A DNA stretch of 46,915 bases from CAYMBP01 sp964388745 (GCA_964388745.1 CAYMBP010000011.1:1-46915), one strand, 5' to 3'. Shown: positions 25,547 to 35,800, numbered from the stretch's first letter. Made by a program: numbers and translations. The notes: generated by a model from the sequence alone, not told the origin.

Positions 25547-28021
25547 ATGCCAATTCAATTGAGCTACTTCGCTATTGTTTTATTTCTTCTTATTTCTAGT
25601 GCTGCACAAAATGTGCAAATTTTGAATGCTAATTCTCAAGAAGAGCAGGAGTATCAACAAGATATTGCCTCTGCTGATTTACCAGCTCAAAAGAGCTTAA
25701 TAATTAAAGATATTGTTATTACAGGTAATCAGCAAGCGCATCAAGAAGCAATTTTACGTCGCTTACCTTATAAGAGGGGGGATTTATTTGATGAGCGAAA
25801 AAGTCGGGCGGCAATTGATAATCTGACATCAATGGGACTTTTTAGTCAAATTGAACTTGAAGGAGAACTTGCTGAAGATAATAAAATGATTTTGTATGTT
25901 AATGTAGAAGAAAAAAATGCAATTGAGTCATTTGATTTTACAGGAAATAAGGCGATTTCTCATAAAAAATTGCGTGAAAAATTAAATATTGAAAAGACAG
26001 CAACAATTGACAAGGAAGTTGCTGACTATATTGCACGAGATATTAAAAAATTGTATGAGGAAGAGCATTATCATCATGTGAAAGTGACTCCCGAGCTGCT
26101 CTTTTCTAAAAATAATAAAGATAAAGTTCGAGTAGTTTTTCATATTAAGGAAGGTCCTCGAGCTTATCTTGTTCGAGTGATGTTTAAGGGGAATGATAAA
26201 TTACCTGATCGTAAGTTACGTTCTTCAATTTTTTCTCGTGAAAATTGGATCCTTCGCTTTACTGATGCTGCTGGAACGTATAAACAAGATGAACTTGATA
26301 AAGATAAGCATCGGATTGAGCGCATATATCGTGATAATGGCTACTTAATGGCAAAGGTAACTGACACGATTGTCCGATTTTCTTCTGATAAAAAAGAGAT
26401 TGCTATTACTTTTAATATTAATGAAGGAGATCAGTTTCATATTGACGCTGTTAAAATTATTACTGATGAAATTATGAAAGAGGAAGACTTGCTTGATCGT
26501 CTTGGTATTGAGGTTGGAGATGTCTATTCTCATGAAAAAGTTTTGAATGGGATTGAGCGGATCAAGGCAGCTTGGGGAGAGCATGGATATATATTTGCAG
26601 ATGTTTATCCACAAGTGAAGCCAGATGAAGAGACAAAAAGAGTATCAGTTACTTTTCAAACAGACAAAGGGTCAAAGTTATATGTCAATCGTATTAACAT
26701 TGTTGGAAACCAGGTAACACGAGATAAGGTAATTCGTCGGCAACTTGATATTGTTGAGGGAGATCTTATTACGACTCAAGCGCTTGAAACCTCTCGACAA
26801 TTCGTTGAGTATTTAAGTTTTTTTGAGCGTGGTGGTGTTGATTGGAAAATTTATAAAATTGATGAGAATACTGCAGATCTTGAGTTAATGGTTCAAGAGG
26901 CTAAAACTGGAAACTTTAATTTTGGGTTAAATTATGGATCAGATAAGGAAAATCCAACTCCAAGTCTTAAGGGAAGCTTGTCTTTGTCAAAAAGTAATTT
27001 GTTTGGTATGGGGTATGATACAGGCGTTCAAGTGCAAGCAAATCGTCATCGTATTAAACATGCAGAGTTTCATTTTTTTAATCCACATATTTTCGATAGT
27101 AATGTTTCTGGCAATATTGCGTTATATCATAAGTGGGATGAGTATGAGCAGTGGTATGGATTAAAAACGTCTCCTATTCAACGTGTTTTCGGGGCAAATG
27201 CATTGTTAGGATTTAGGTTGCCAAAGCTTGATCGTAATCTTGAGGCTGCATTTGAGCTTGGTGTTGAACGTATCAGAAGTAATCAAATTGAGGTTAAAGA
27301 ATCTGTTATGGCTAGTGATGCTAATGGTATGTTCCAACGGCTTGTTGGAAAAACCTTTCAAGAGGGTAGCATGGCGTGGTGGGCTTTGAGGTTAATTAAA
27401 GACGTAAGAAACCATAAAATTTATCCGTCGGAAGGATATCGTCTTTCGCTTGATATGAAAATGGCTCCAAGTATTATTAATAATACTTTCAGTTTTATAA
27501 AAACAGAGTTTGAAGCAAGTTATTATACTTCGCTTATTGGTAGAGATTGGCTTGTTTTAGCCCTTCATGGTCGGGTTGGCAATGTTCAAACTATTGGCAA
27601 TAACAGGATTATTCCATACAGAGAATTATTTCATATGGGGGGTCAGGGTACTGTTAGAGGCTTTGTTTGGGGCAGTATTGGACCCGCATGGAATTTTGGT
27701 GGAGGCAAAGATGCGCCGATTGGAGCAAGGCATGCTGTTCAGTTTAATACAGAGTTAATTTTTCCAATTATTCCTGACTACTCGATGAAGGCTCACTTTT
27801 TCTATGATGCTGGTGCTGGCTGGAGTCCGCCGCGTGATAATATTACGACAGCTTCTCCAATTAAGCGTGACACATTTGATTTACGACATTCCGTTGGCTT
27901 TGGTCTTAATATTCTTAGACCAACACCAGCAAAAGTGGATTGGGGATTTAAGCTAGATCGTAAAAAGCGTGATGGTGAATCCCCGCATGAATTTCATTTG
28001 AGTATGAATTATGCCTGGTAA
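25547..28021 (+). CDS. bamA: Outer-membrane protein assembly factor BamA
   Basis: 824 residues, starting at the ATG at 25547 behind AGGAG. Residues 1-~22 form a signal peptide (IVLFLLISSAAQ). Five POTRA domains follow, each recognisable by an 'I-x-G-N' strand (IVITGNQQ, FDFTGNKAI, VMFKGNDKL, VKIITDEI, INIVGNQVT). The C-terminal half is a 16-strand Omp85 barrel, with the conserved loop-6 motif in GQGTVRGFVWGSIGP and a terminal aromatic (MNYAW) that acts as the barrel sorting signal. Inserts beta-barrel proteins into the outer membrane. Its presence shows the organism is diderm. Confidence 0.95.
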   Translation: MPIQLSYFAIVLFLLISSAAQNVQILNANSQEEQEYQQDIASADLPAQKSLIIKDIVITGNQQAHQEAILRRLPYKRGDLFDERKSRAAIDNLTSMGLFSQIELEGELAEDNKMILYVNVEEKNAIESFDFTGNKAISHKKLREKLNIEKTATIDKEVADYIARDIKKLYEEEHYHHVKVTPELLFSKNNKDKVRVVFHIKEGPRAYLVRVMFKGNDKLPDRKLRSSIFSRENWILRFTDAAGTYKQDELDKDKHRIERIYRDNGYLMAKVTDTIVRFSSDKKEIAITFNINEGDQFHIDAVKIITDEIMKEEDLLDRLGIEVGDVYSHEKVLNGIERIKAAWGEHGYIFADVYPQVKPDEETKRVSVTFQTDKGSKLYVNRINIVGNQVTRDKVIRRQLDIVEGDLITTQALETSRQFVEYLSFFERGGVDWKIYKIDENTADLELMVQEAKTGNFNFGLNYGSDKENPTPSLKGSLSLSKSNLFGMGYDTGVQVQANRHRIKHAEFHFFNPHIFDSNVSGNIALYHKWDEYEQWYGLKTSPIQRVFGANALLGFRLPKLDRNLEAAFELGVERIRSNQIEVKESVMASDANGMFQRLVGKTFQEGSMAWWALRLIKDVRNHKIYPSEGYRLSLDMKMAPSIINNTFSFIKTEFEASYYTSLIGRDWLVLALHGRVGNVQTIGNNRIIPYRELFHMGGQGTVRGFVWGSIGPAWNFGGGKDAPIGARHAVQFNTELIFPIIPDYSMKAHFFYDAGAGWSPPRDNITTASPIKRDTFDLRHSVGFGLNILRPTPAKVDWGFKLDRKKRDGESPHEFHLSMNYAW

Positions 28022-28056
28022 AAAATAAATTTTTCTTAAGGAGAGAGGGTGAAAAT

Positions 28057-29235
28057 ATGAAGTATTCTCTTGGAATTATTTTTTGTTTGATGATACAAAA
28101 TCAATTAAGTTCTATGTTGAGCTTAGATCAGAATATTGATTTGAGTTTGCCTCTTGATGTTGTATATTCAGATGATCAAGCACCTAATAAGTGTGAGTTA
28201 GATGCTTGGAGAAGTGATCTAGAATACAGAATTATGCAAAAAGAGGGAAGCTTTAAAGACAACAAATGCAATATGATTAATAATATGGAACCATCGCAAA
28301 TTGTTCTCAAAAAGGGAATCATGAGTGGTAGCATAGAAGATTGTCTTGTTGTGAATAATAATGAAATATACAGCTGGCTTGAAGAGCGAGTTGTTTTTAC
28401 AAATAATATTAAAAACCATTTTCGTACTACGATTGCTCAATATAATGAGTTTTTTATTGTTTTGTCAGTTGCTCAATCTGAATTAAATCACTATTCTAAG
28501 TCTATAACACTTCAATTAATAAAGCTTGATTTTAATAAACAATACGTTTTGTATGGAAAGAAAATAGAGTTATTTTCTTTTGAAGATGTATATGATTGTC
28601 CTTTCAATATTGTCTATGTTAATAAAGATGTACTTATTTGCAGTTCACCTTCTGGTAAATGCTTTGTAATTAAAAATTGGCATTCTGCATGTACTTCAAA
28701 AGATCAACACAACATTAAATATGATACGCATCTTTTAAAAGCGCCGCTTCATAGTGTTAAAGAATTTAAAGAAAACTCTCTACTTCTTCTTACTACATAT
28801 GGGGTTTCACAATTGCTGCTTAAGGATTTAAAGTGTCCTGGTTATGAGAGTGATGCTTTTGCTTGTCAGCCTTCAATTATTAAAGAATCTGTTACTTTAT
28901 TGAGTCCAGGAAAGAGATGTAAATCGTTTCAGGTTATTAGTAAATATGAGCCTAATTTAAAGAAAATAAAATGGACAGTATTAGAAAAGAGCCCCTTTGA
29001 GGGTTATTCTCATCAATCTTTAGTATTACTTTGGCAGCTTGAGAAACAATGTTCTGATTTTCAAAAAAAAGTTGAATTTATGCGTATTGGTAGTGATGTT
29101 CCAAAATTTATTTCATTACATAAAGATTGGATTCAATTTTTTAATGAATTGCCTAAAAAGTTTCGTTCAAAATATAAAAAAACCTTACAGCTTACGCATG
29201 ACTTTAACGATACATATTTGATTCAAGTCAGTTAA
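28057..29235 (+). CDS. Secreted protein of unknown function with C-terminal LP-helix
   Basis: 392 residues; GGAGAG stands about 12 bases before the ATG. Residues 1-20 are a signal peptide (SLGIIFCLMIQNQLSS). The body is beta-rich and could be a degenerate propeller (FIVLSVAQSE, VLICSSPSGKCFVIKNW, LLLLTTYGVSQLLLKDL), but no blade is convincing. The C-terminus carries HQSLVLLWQLEKQ followed after about 25 residues by FNELPKKFRSKYKKTL, the tail shared with 13663-15096, 29736-30896 and 114-1055. Thirty-five bases after bamA and possibly co-transcribed. Unknown role. Confidence 0.75.
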   Translation: MKYSLGIIFCLMIQNQLSSMLSLDQNIDLSLPLDVVYSDDQAPNKCELDAWRSDLEYRIMQKEGSFKDNKCNMINNMEPSQIVLKKGIMSGSIEDCLVVNNNEIYSWLEERVVFTNNIKNHFRTTIAQYNEFFIVLSVAQSELNHYSKSITLQLIKLDFNKQYVLYGKKIELFSFEDVYDCPFNIVYVNKDVLICSSPSGKCFVIKNWHSACTSKDQHNIKYDTHLLKAPLHSVKEFKENSLLLLTTYGVSQLLLKDLKCPGYESDAFACQPSIIKESVTLLSPGKRCKSFQVISKYEPNLKKIKWTVLEKSPFEGYSHQSLVLLWQLEKQCSDFQKKVEFMRIGSDVPKFISLHKDWIQFFNELPKKFRSKYKKTLQLTHDFNDTYLIQVS

Positions 29236-29290
29236 GACTAATTTGCTGTAGATAAAGTACCAGATACTATTACTTGCTTCTTTAGATTGA

Positions 29291-29334
29291 TCCACTATCT
29301 TTGCTCTTTGTTATAATAGAGCAAAGATAGTGGA
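29291..29334 (+). terminator. Strong hairpin after the secreted-protein gene
   Basis: A perfect 17-base stem (TCCACTATCTTTGCTCT and its complement) with a 10-base loop, starting 56 bases after the stop at 29235. The following bases are only moderately T-rich, so it may be a terminator or a 3'-end stabiliser. Confidence 0.5.
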
Positions 29335-29725
29335 TTGTGTAATTTGTAAGTTTATAATGAAGGGTAATTTCGTTTGTATATAGAAAGCAACCTTTAAGGC
29401 ATAGGCAAATAACTTTAAAGCTATATCAATTTGAGGGTCGTCCTCAGAGAGCGTAGCGAACGCGAGGACTTCAAGAGTTGCTCACAAATTTGACGATCTT
29501 AAAAAAATTATGCCAAGTTAAGTCTGCCTAAGTATGAATAACACCTTGACAATCAATTTTCAAATAAGAAATAAAAGTGGCTCTAATAAAATAAAAAGCA
29601 AAGTATAATAACATTTTTTATGGGCACCATATATATTTATTGACAGATAGAAATGTGGTGATACAATAAGAAAAGTATTGTTTCTGCCGCATTATTTGGC
29701 AAAAGTATTATATATTTTCTTTATT
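29335..29725. other. Gap with a structured GC-rich patch and a repeated word
   Basis: No ORF is supported in these ~390 bases. At 29440-29469 GTCCTC and GAGGAC enclose a small inner hairpin (GCGT-AGCGA-ACGC), a GC-rich patch in AT-rich surroundings. At 29513-29532 is a copy of the AAGTTAAGTCTGC word also seen at 81-102. The last 100 bases are promoter-like and AT-rich. Confidence 0.4.
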
Positions 29726-29735
29726 GGAGGTTACC

Positions 29736-30896
29736 ATGAGTAATACTTCTCGTTTGTTTTTATTTTTTTTCATTTTTTCTTCTGTTCCTTTATTTGGTAT
29801 GCAAGAAGAGATACCTCAAGACGATTTTAGCGACATGATTGAAGAGAAGGTTGTGAGCAGTATCTATGTTAATGCTGACGAAATTAATTTTTTGGAGCCA
29901 ATGGATAGCCTGTTTCATTCATATTTAGGATTAAGAAGTATTGCAGATTTAGGAGAAGATGATCCTGCTCGTAAGTGGTATAGAGGTATAGAGGAATTTG
30001 GCAATGTAAGTCTTGAGCCTCCGCGTATTAAGGGGTTAAGTGATAAAATAGTTCACGTTTCATGGGATAATAATCCAGCCCCTGTAATTGTAATGGTTAC
30101 AAAGTTTAATGATCAGTTAAATACAGCAAAGTTATATGATTCAGTTTTGCTCAATCCTATTAAAGATTTTGATTTGCCACTTCAGTTATTGAGTCCTAAA
30201 GAATTAAAGTATACGTATACACCTGTTTCCTCTCGTATGAATGGCGATAAAGTCTGTGTTGTATTTCAAGGAGCCAAAAAAGCTGGGCTTTTGAAGAAAA
30301 AAGTTAAGTATGCAATTGTTTTTGTTGAATATTCTTTAAATCCTAAAGAGAATGATTTAAAGAAACTTTTTTTTGTGAAAAACTCTGAATTTAAACGCTT
30401 TTTCTTATACGATAACGATTTTTTAATTTTTAATGATTATAAAGGAGGGAATTATATAATCGGATATAATATTAATGCCCAGAAAAAAATTCCTTATAAT
30501 AATCCCTATGATCCTATTCGGTCAATTACAAAGGAGAATGGTGCGCGTCAAAGAGAGTATTATTTTCTGATTAGAACATCTGAAGGAGAGTCATTTTCTT
30601 ACTTAGTTAATAGTAATGTAATTCTTTCGGAAAAGAATCAACCTCAGCCTCTTCCTCAAGAGAGCTTTATTGCTTTATCACCCTCTAAGCAATTAAGGGT
30701 ATTTGATTCTGTTGGTCTGTATAGATTTAAAATTTTACAAAAACACATTTGTGTTGATAGCATGGCAAAGTATTCTCCACTAACTGTTTTTTTAGTTCGT
30801 GAGATAATTTGCCGGATAACAAGAGGTCAGTCTATTGAACTATCTGATGAATGGCGTCGCCATTTGCCTCAAGATTTACATACATTGTTAGCATAA
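29736..30896 (+). CDS. Secreted protein of unknown function with C-terminal LP-helix
   Basis: 386 residues, starting at the ATG at 29736 six bases after GGAGG. Residues 1-20 are a signal peptide (LFLFFFIFSSVPLFG). The body is beta-rich with WD-like scraps (IVHVSWDNNPAPVIVMV) and no catalytic motif. The C-terminus has LTVFLVREIICRITRG then SDEWRRHLPQDLHTLLA, the closest match in the window to a SOCS/F-box-like pair of helices. Same size and layout as 28057-29235, suggesting tandem, diverged relatives. Confidence 0.75.
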   Translation: MSNTSRLFLFFFIFSSVPLFGMQEEIPQDDFSDMIEEKVVSSIYVNADEINFLEPMDSLFHSYLGLRSIADLGEDDPARKWYRGIEEFGNVSLEPPRIKGLSDKIVHVSWDNNPAPVIVMVTKFNDQLNTAKLYDSVLLNPIKDFDLPLQLLSPKELKYTYTPVSSRMNGDKVCVVFQGAKKAGLLKKKVKYAIVFVEYSLNPKENDLKKLFFVKNSEFKRFFLYDNDFLIFNDYKGGNYIIGYNINAQKKIPYNNPYDPIRSITKENGARQREYYFLIRTSEGESFSYLVNSNVILSEKNQPQPLPQESFIALSPSKQLRVFDSVGLYRFKILQKHICVDSMAKYSPLTVFLVREIICRITRGQSIELSDEWRRHLPQDLHTLLA

Positions 30897-30913
30897 AAAG
30901 AATAAACCTGCTC

Positions 30914-31009
30914 TGATTAAAGTTATTTGATAGCATTATTTCTAATATTGATTCAATATTAGAAATAATGCTATCATTTTATTAGTAAGTTTTAGAATGA
31001 CTTTAATCA
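30914..31009. repeat. Nested inverted repeat (possible MITE or double hairpin)
   Basis: Outer arms TGATTAAAGTTATT (30914-30927) and AATGACTTTAATCA (30996-31009) pair at 13 of 14 positions and enclose an inner perfect 22-bp hairpin (30928-30976). Confidence 0.5.
30928..30980 (+). terminator. 22-bp perfect stem with T tail
   Basis: Arms 30928-30949 and 30955-30976 pair perfectly around the loop GATTC and are followed by TTTT. Thirty-one bases after the stop of the preceding gene, so it probably ends that transcript. Confidence 0.6.
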
Positions 31010-31021
31010 AAGGAAGTTGCA

Positions 31022-31792
31022 ATGAATACAGAAATGAAAAAAATAAGCATTATTACTTTAACATTGTTAATAGTAACAAACTTTTGGTCTCTTTCTGCAA
31101 ATAAATTGGCACGGTTCTCGTTTGGAAGTAGTAATAAAAATAAAAATGCTGAAACTCGTCCTGGTATGCGTGAACGATCACAAACATTTACTTTTGGTCA
31201 AGCTTCAAGAGGAGAGTTATCTGCTCAAAAAAATATATCCCAGAAAAGTAAAGAAGCAAGAATGTCGTGGTCGTCAGGGGCTTTGAGCTCATCATTTATG
31301 GAACCTAAAAAGTCCAATTTTCTACAGTCTATTAAAGGAGATGTGGAAAAAAGTTCATCAGATAGCTTTCAAAAGATTGCAGGCGATGATTCTAGCCGAG
31401 ATATAGAAGCAAAGATACAGAGAGTTGATAATGAGATTAACAAACAAAAGAATTTAAATAAGTTGAGACTTCTTCAAGAAGAAAAGGCTAGCCTTCAAGA
31501 TCAATTGAGAGAGCTTACTGATAAGGAAGCAACTTTGCGAACTCTCTCTTCTTTGGCGGCTGAAAAAAAGTCAAATACCGAAGAGGAGTCTAACAATATA
31601 GGCTTTAAGCCTATGGAAGATTCTTCAGAGCAGAATAATGAAGAAGCTGAAAAAAGCTCAAAAGAGAGCTTTGAAAAAGATAGTGATGGTGGATTGACAA
31701 AAAATAGTTCATATTCATTAAAGGATTTCAATCGTACCATGAGAGATAAGAAATCCTTTAATGATTTTTTAAGGAAAGTATTTTTAAGATAA
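31022..31792 (+). CDS. Secreted charged, partly coiled-coil protein
   Basis: 256 residues. ATG at 31022 has AAGGAAG seven bases before; an ATG four codons later is possible. Residues 1-26 form a signal peptide (ISIITLTLLIVTNFWSLSA). The next 100 residues are Ser/Lys-rich and look disordered (FSFGSSNKNKN, TFTFGQASRG: two similar F-x-FG words). Residues ~125-170 form a coiled coil (EINKQKNLNKLRLLQEEKAS). The C-terminus is acidic and then basic. No family recognised; the low-complexity composition resembles host-directed or surface proteins. Confidence 0.7.
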   Translation: MNTEMKKISIITLTLLIVTNFWSLSANKLARFSFGSSNKNKNAETRPGMRERSQTFTFGQASRGELSAQKNISQKSKEARMSWSSGALSSSFMEPKKSNFLQSIKGDVEKSSSDSFQKIAGDDSSRDIEAKIQRVDNEINKQKNLNKLRLLQEEKASLQDQLRELTDKEATLRTLSSLAAEKKSNTEEESNNIGFKPMEDSSEQNNEEAEKSSKESFEKDSDGGLTKNSSYSLKDFNRTMRDKKSFNDFLRKVFLR

Positions 31793-31821
31793 AAAATTGC
31801 ACTAAGTTAAGTGCGTTAAGC
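31791..31821 (-). terminator. Terminator between convergent genes, containing the AAGTTAAGT word
   Basis: On the minus strand GCACT-TAACTT-AGTGC is followed by AATTTTTT, which fits Rho-independent termination of the gene ending at 31832. It overlaps the stop codon of the plus-strand gene. Confidence 0.55.
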
Positions 31822-31831
31822 TCTAATTTCT

Positions 31832-32791
31832 TTATTTTAGAATTAAATGAGCGTTTTCAATAGTAAGCTTTGATCCTGATTCTAAAATAATATTCTGATT
31901 TGCGTTTGTAGAAATTGTATTTCCGATTCCTTTAAAAGTGGCTTGTCCATTAATTGAGAATTGCCCATTTCCTAAGACATCTGCTGTTGGGGTTTTTATA
32001 AATTCAAGGGTGCTTAAATTATTGAGAGTAAATATTGACTCTACTCCTCCAACTCGAAAGTCATTTACTGTTATTTGAGCAAATTCTCCAATTTCAAAGT
32101 TGCCATTGTTATTTACTTCAAAGTTTGTGGTTACAGTTAACGTTGCGCCTCTTCCTCTAAACTTACTATCACCGAGAATATTAAATCGATTTGCTCGTGT
32201 ATTGAATGAAGTATTGCCAAAGAAGGTTAAAATTGATCCATCTAGTTCAAAATCATTGAGAAATGTAAGGGGGAGATATATACGACTTTCTGGGTTAGTC
32301 GTGAAAACTTCTATGTTTTGAAGTGAAACATTTTGTACTTGTCCAAAATGAAGAGCGCCAATGAAATTTACCATTCTAATTTTCCCTTGAGAATGGCCAT
32401 TTATGATAACATCGTCATCAAAAAAGTAAAGGGGTCTTGTTAATCCTAGCGTTCCATATACTGAAATTCTATGCCCATTTGTTTTTATAAATCCAGCATT
32501 GTTTCCAAATGAGCAGCTCGGTCCTAGAATGAGGTTGCCGAGCATAATAATCGTACCTCCACCATTTAAATTAATTTCCCCTTCTATTGGCTGATTAATA
32601 TCGAGAAAAACGGTATCTGTTGATGCAACAGAAAAGCCTTTTTTTAACTCTATAAAACCTCTTGCCAGTTCAGAGTTGCTAAAAGAGTATTGATTTTCAA
32701 AGACAAGACCATTTTGGCCATCAATATTTGAATAAATGTTTTTACTAATTATGAGGCATAAAATCAAGAGGTGTTTTCTAGGAAATAACAT
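31832..32791 (-). CDS. Secreted beta-solenoid-like protein
   Basis: 319 residues from the ATG at 32791 (AGGAG eight bases before); the open frame extends to 32869 but without a ribosome site. Signal peptide at 1-~21 (LLILCLIISKNIYS). The rest is a run of short beta strands with N/G turns: GEINLNGGGTIIMLGNLILG, HRISVYGTLGLT, GATLTVTTNFEVNNNGNFEI and NIILESGSKLTIENAHLIL. This is the pattern of right-handed beta-helix or autotransporter passenger proteins, but no barrel domain follows. Follows the 1540-aa gene by 84 bases, with a hairpin between. Likely extracytoplasmic adhesin or surface fibre (inferred). Confidence 0.75.
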   Translation of the reverse strand: MLFPRKHLLILCLIISKNIYSNIDGQNGLVFENQYSFSNSELARGFIELKKGFSVASTDTVFLDINQPIEGEINLNGGGTIIMLGNLILGPSCSFGNNAGFIKTNGHRISVYGTLGLTRPLYFFDDDVIINGHSQGKIRMVNFIGALHFGQVQNVSLQNIEVFTTNPESRIYLPLTFLNDFELDGSILTFFGNTSFNTRANRFNILGDSKFRGRGATLTVTTNFEVNNNGNFEIGEFAQITVNDFRVGGVESIFTLNNLSTLEFIKTPTADVLGNGQFSINGQATFKGIGNTISTNANQNIILESGSKLTIENAHLILK

Positions 32792-32839
32792 TTTTTGACT
32801 CCTAAATAAATGACATGCGAATATATATTTTTTATGAAA

Positions 32840-32870
32840 ATTGCCTGAAGGCATGATATCTCCAGGCAAT
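32840..32870 (-). terminator. Hairpin after the 1540-aa gene
   Basis: On the minus strand ATTGCCTG and CAGGCAAT form a perfect 8-bp stem around a 15-base loop, then TTTTC. It lies five bases after the stop codon and may end or attenuate the transcript before the downstream solenoid gene. Confidence 0.5.
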
Positions 32871-32875
32871 CAAAA

Positions 32876-35800
32876 CTACTTATTTTTAAGGGCAAACATT
32901 TGTGCTTGAGTTAATCCTGTACCGGTTGAGCTACTTCCAGTTGAGGCTGTTGTTGTAGGTGGAGGAGTTGGAGGGAGAACTGTTTTTAAAGATGTTGTCT
33001 CTTCTGTGTTTACGGCTTGAGTCGAAGATCCTGTTTTTGGTCGTTGATGTATTGGGGTTGTTCGATTGCTTTTACCAAGAGAAGAAATGGTTTTGTCTGT
33101 TGTTGAAGGTGGTGTATAGGTTGCGGTTGATGGACGTGGGGCTTGTTTGACTGGTCCAAAGCTACCTAGTTGAAAGTTACGAATTTGAATTGGTGTATCC
33201 CAATTACTTACTCCAACGTAACGTATACCAGACCATGGAAATGGATCTTGCCACTTCATCAAGGTATTTTTGCCTGGCTCTCCTTTACCAAGGCGTAATT
33301 CGCCATTTTTAAGACTGACCCAATATTTTTCAAATCTTGTTGGAGAGAGCATTGAGCGTTTAAATTCAAGATCTGTTGCTTTTTTGCCTCTCTGCATGAT
33401 TGCCATATTTTCTCTGTTAAACGTGACTGCTGGTCGACCAAGTGATTTGATACGAATTTCATGTTGTGTATTTTCATAGCCACCAATAACAAGCTCATAA
33501 ATTCTGTTATCAGTATCTCGCACCTTTTCCATTGCAGTTGCAAAGCTAATAAAAATATCATTTTGTGCTTTGGCTTCAAAAGTTATCCAGCCGCTATCAT
33601 CAAATTCAAGCGGAATTGGGAACCAGAGGTATTCACCTTGCAGTGGCTGAATGGTAATTGGTGCTTCAGAGCTCATCATAAGCAGTTGTTTGCCTATTTC
33701 AACAATTGCATAATACCAGCGATTACGTCTGGCTCGTTCTGTTTTTTCTTCATCACTTGAAAGGTATGGATTTTGGTAGGCATCAATTAAAACGTTCATA
33801 AACATTTCTTGCAGGGCTACAGGGTGTTGGCTGTAGGCTGCAAGCATTTCATCAAGCATGCTGTACAGCGTGTCGCGAAGCGCAACATCTTCAATAGCAT
33901 ATGGATGTGTAAGTTGACGCAAGATAGTTTGAAATGCTTTGATCAATCGAACAAAGTCTTCAGCTGATAGAGCAACGAGTTCACGAGACTGAGCAACAAG
34001 TGTCTGAATAACAAAGGCATTTTCCTCAACTTTGGGTGGAATTTTAATACTGATACCCTTTTCTTTGGTGAACTGATCAACGAGTACAAAGCTATATGGG
34101 GAGCGGTATTTTGAGGTGGCTTTTGCTTGAGCCTTGGCAGCTTCTGTTTTTAATCCAATACCTGCTGATGAGAGCCCCATGCCAAGTGAGATTGCAGTTA
34201 ACCCACTGAACATATCAGCACCACCAAGTGAGATAGCTGATGCGGCTTGTAAGCTTGCGTCTCCAGCAGCGTTTTTAATTTTTGCAGAACTTTCAAGCTC
34301 TTTAAGTTCTTTGGATTTTTCAGCCTCTTCTGTTTGGAGGAATTGAGGTGTTCCATCTGCATACGTGATGATCTTGAATTTTACAGTTGATCCTTGCTGT
34401 GGTGTTGGAAGAACAGGTGTTGTTGATCCTTCAAGCATATCTTTAAGCGAAATGCGTTGACCACTCTGTACGGCCAAAAAGTCAAACGCCTCAATTAAGT
34501 AGATAGAGCCTTCGTACTTATAACGAGGAATGGTTCGATTATAGGTGATTTTTTCTTTCTTTGTTCCCATTTCAATTGGAGGGCTCATGAAAAGATTGCT
34601 TATTTTTTGTGCATGGTCAGTGCCCATAAAGCCAACTTTTGTTACGTTTTGAAGAGGTTCATCATCTTGCCAGATAATAAATGGGTCAGTTCCTGGATTA
34701 TTGGCTCCAACCATTATCTTTCCACCATTGATACTGATCCAATAGCTATTGGTACGATCTGAAAAAACTTTTCCATATGGCGAATCAGCAATGTCAACAC
34801 GTAAAGCCTTTTGGCCGTTTTTAATAATGTAAGCACTTGAATTATTTTCAGTTCCGAAGACAACTTTGTACATCTCTTTTTCATTATCTGTAGCAAGAAG
34901 AAAAGTGACTGTATGATTTGCTTTTACATCAAATGAAAGAGTCCCTTCATTTGGAACGCGTAATTTTTGTTTCAAGAAAGTTGGAACCTCTTGTTGGGCT
35001 GGCAGTGTAAAGTCTTGTTGCTTGGCATTTTCATAGGTATAGCCAACTGATCGTGGAATAATAGCATCACCAAATTGGACTTCAGCGTATTCGACTTTTC
35101 CTTTATGAGTACTAAATCCAACACGATTAACATTAGACGCATCAAGAGGGAGATAGCATGAGAGGAAAACATTTTCACCAGTAATGCCTCGACCTCCAAC
35201 CATAAGAAAGTTATTATTCAATGTTACCCAATAAGGAACTGGTCGTCCTGGGATAACTCGGGCAATTGGGTTGGTATTTCCATCTGCTTCTGCAAATATT
35301 TTGTCTCCAACAATAATTGCTGATTTAGAATTCTTTTCCATGCCGATATGAATTCTAAAAAGATGAGAGGTGCCAGCTGAATCACCAAAAACTACTTGAA
35401 TGTTTCCTTGGTCACCAGCGCGAGCGATAAATGTTAGGGTGGTGTTATTTGGTGAAAATGACTCTTGAATCCAAGCAACCCCTTTAGAATAAAGCTTATT
35501 TAATTCAAGAAAGGTTTCTGTTCCAAAATTAGGAACAACACCTCGCTCTGCAAACCCACTAAATTCAAACAATTTATCCATACTGAAGTTAATTTGATCT
35601 TTAGTCTCTTTTGGCTTAACAATACCAATGCTTGTTTCAAGGGGAAAATTTGTTCTATTTTCAAATTCCATGAGCAAACCTTTACCTGCACTGGTATCAA
35701 TGAGAAGATTTTCTTTTTCCGGTCCACCCTCTATTCCTGCTGTTTCTACCTCAAGGCCAAGAGCTTTGCGATAAGCACTTTGGGCGAAGTCTGGTATATC

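Noticed and set aside
28057..29235. Annotation of the 392-aa protein as a WD40 protein
   Set aside because: Only scattered WD-like words are present; no convincing blade period, so it is left as unknown.
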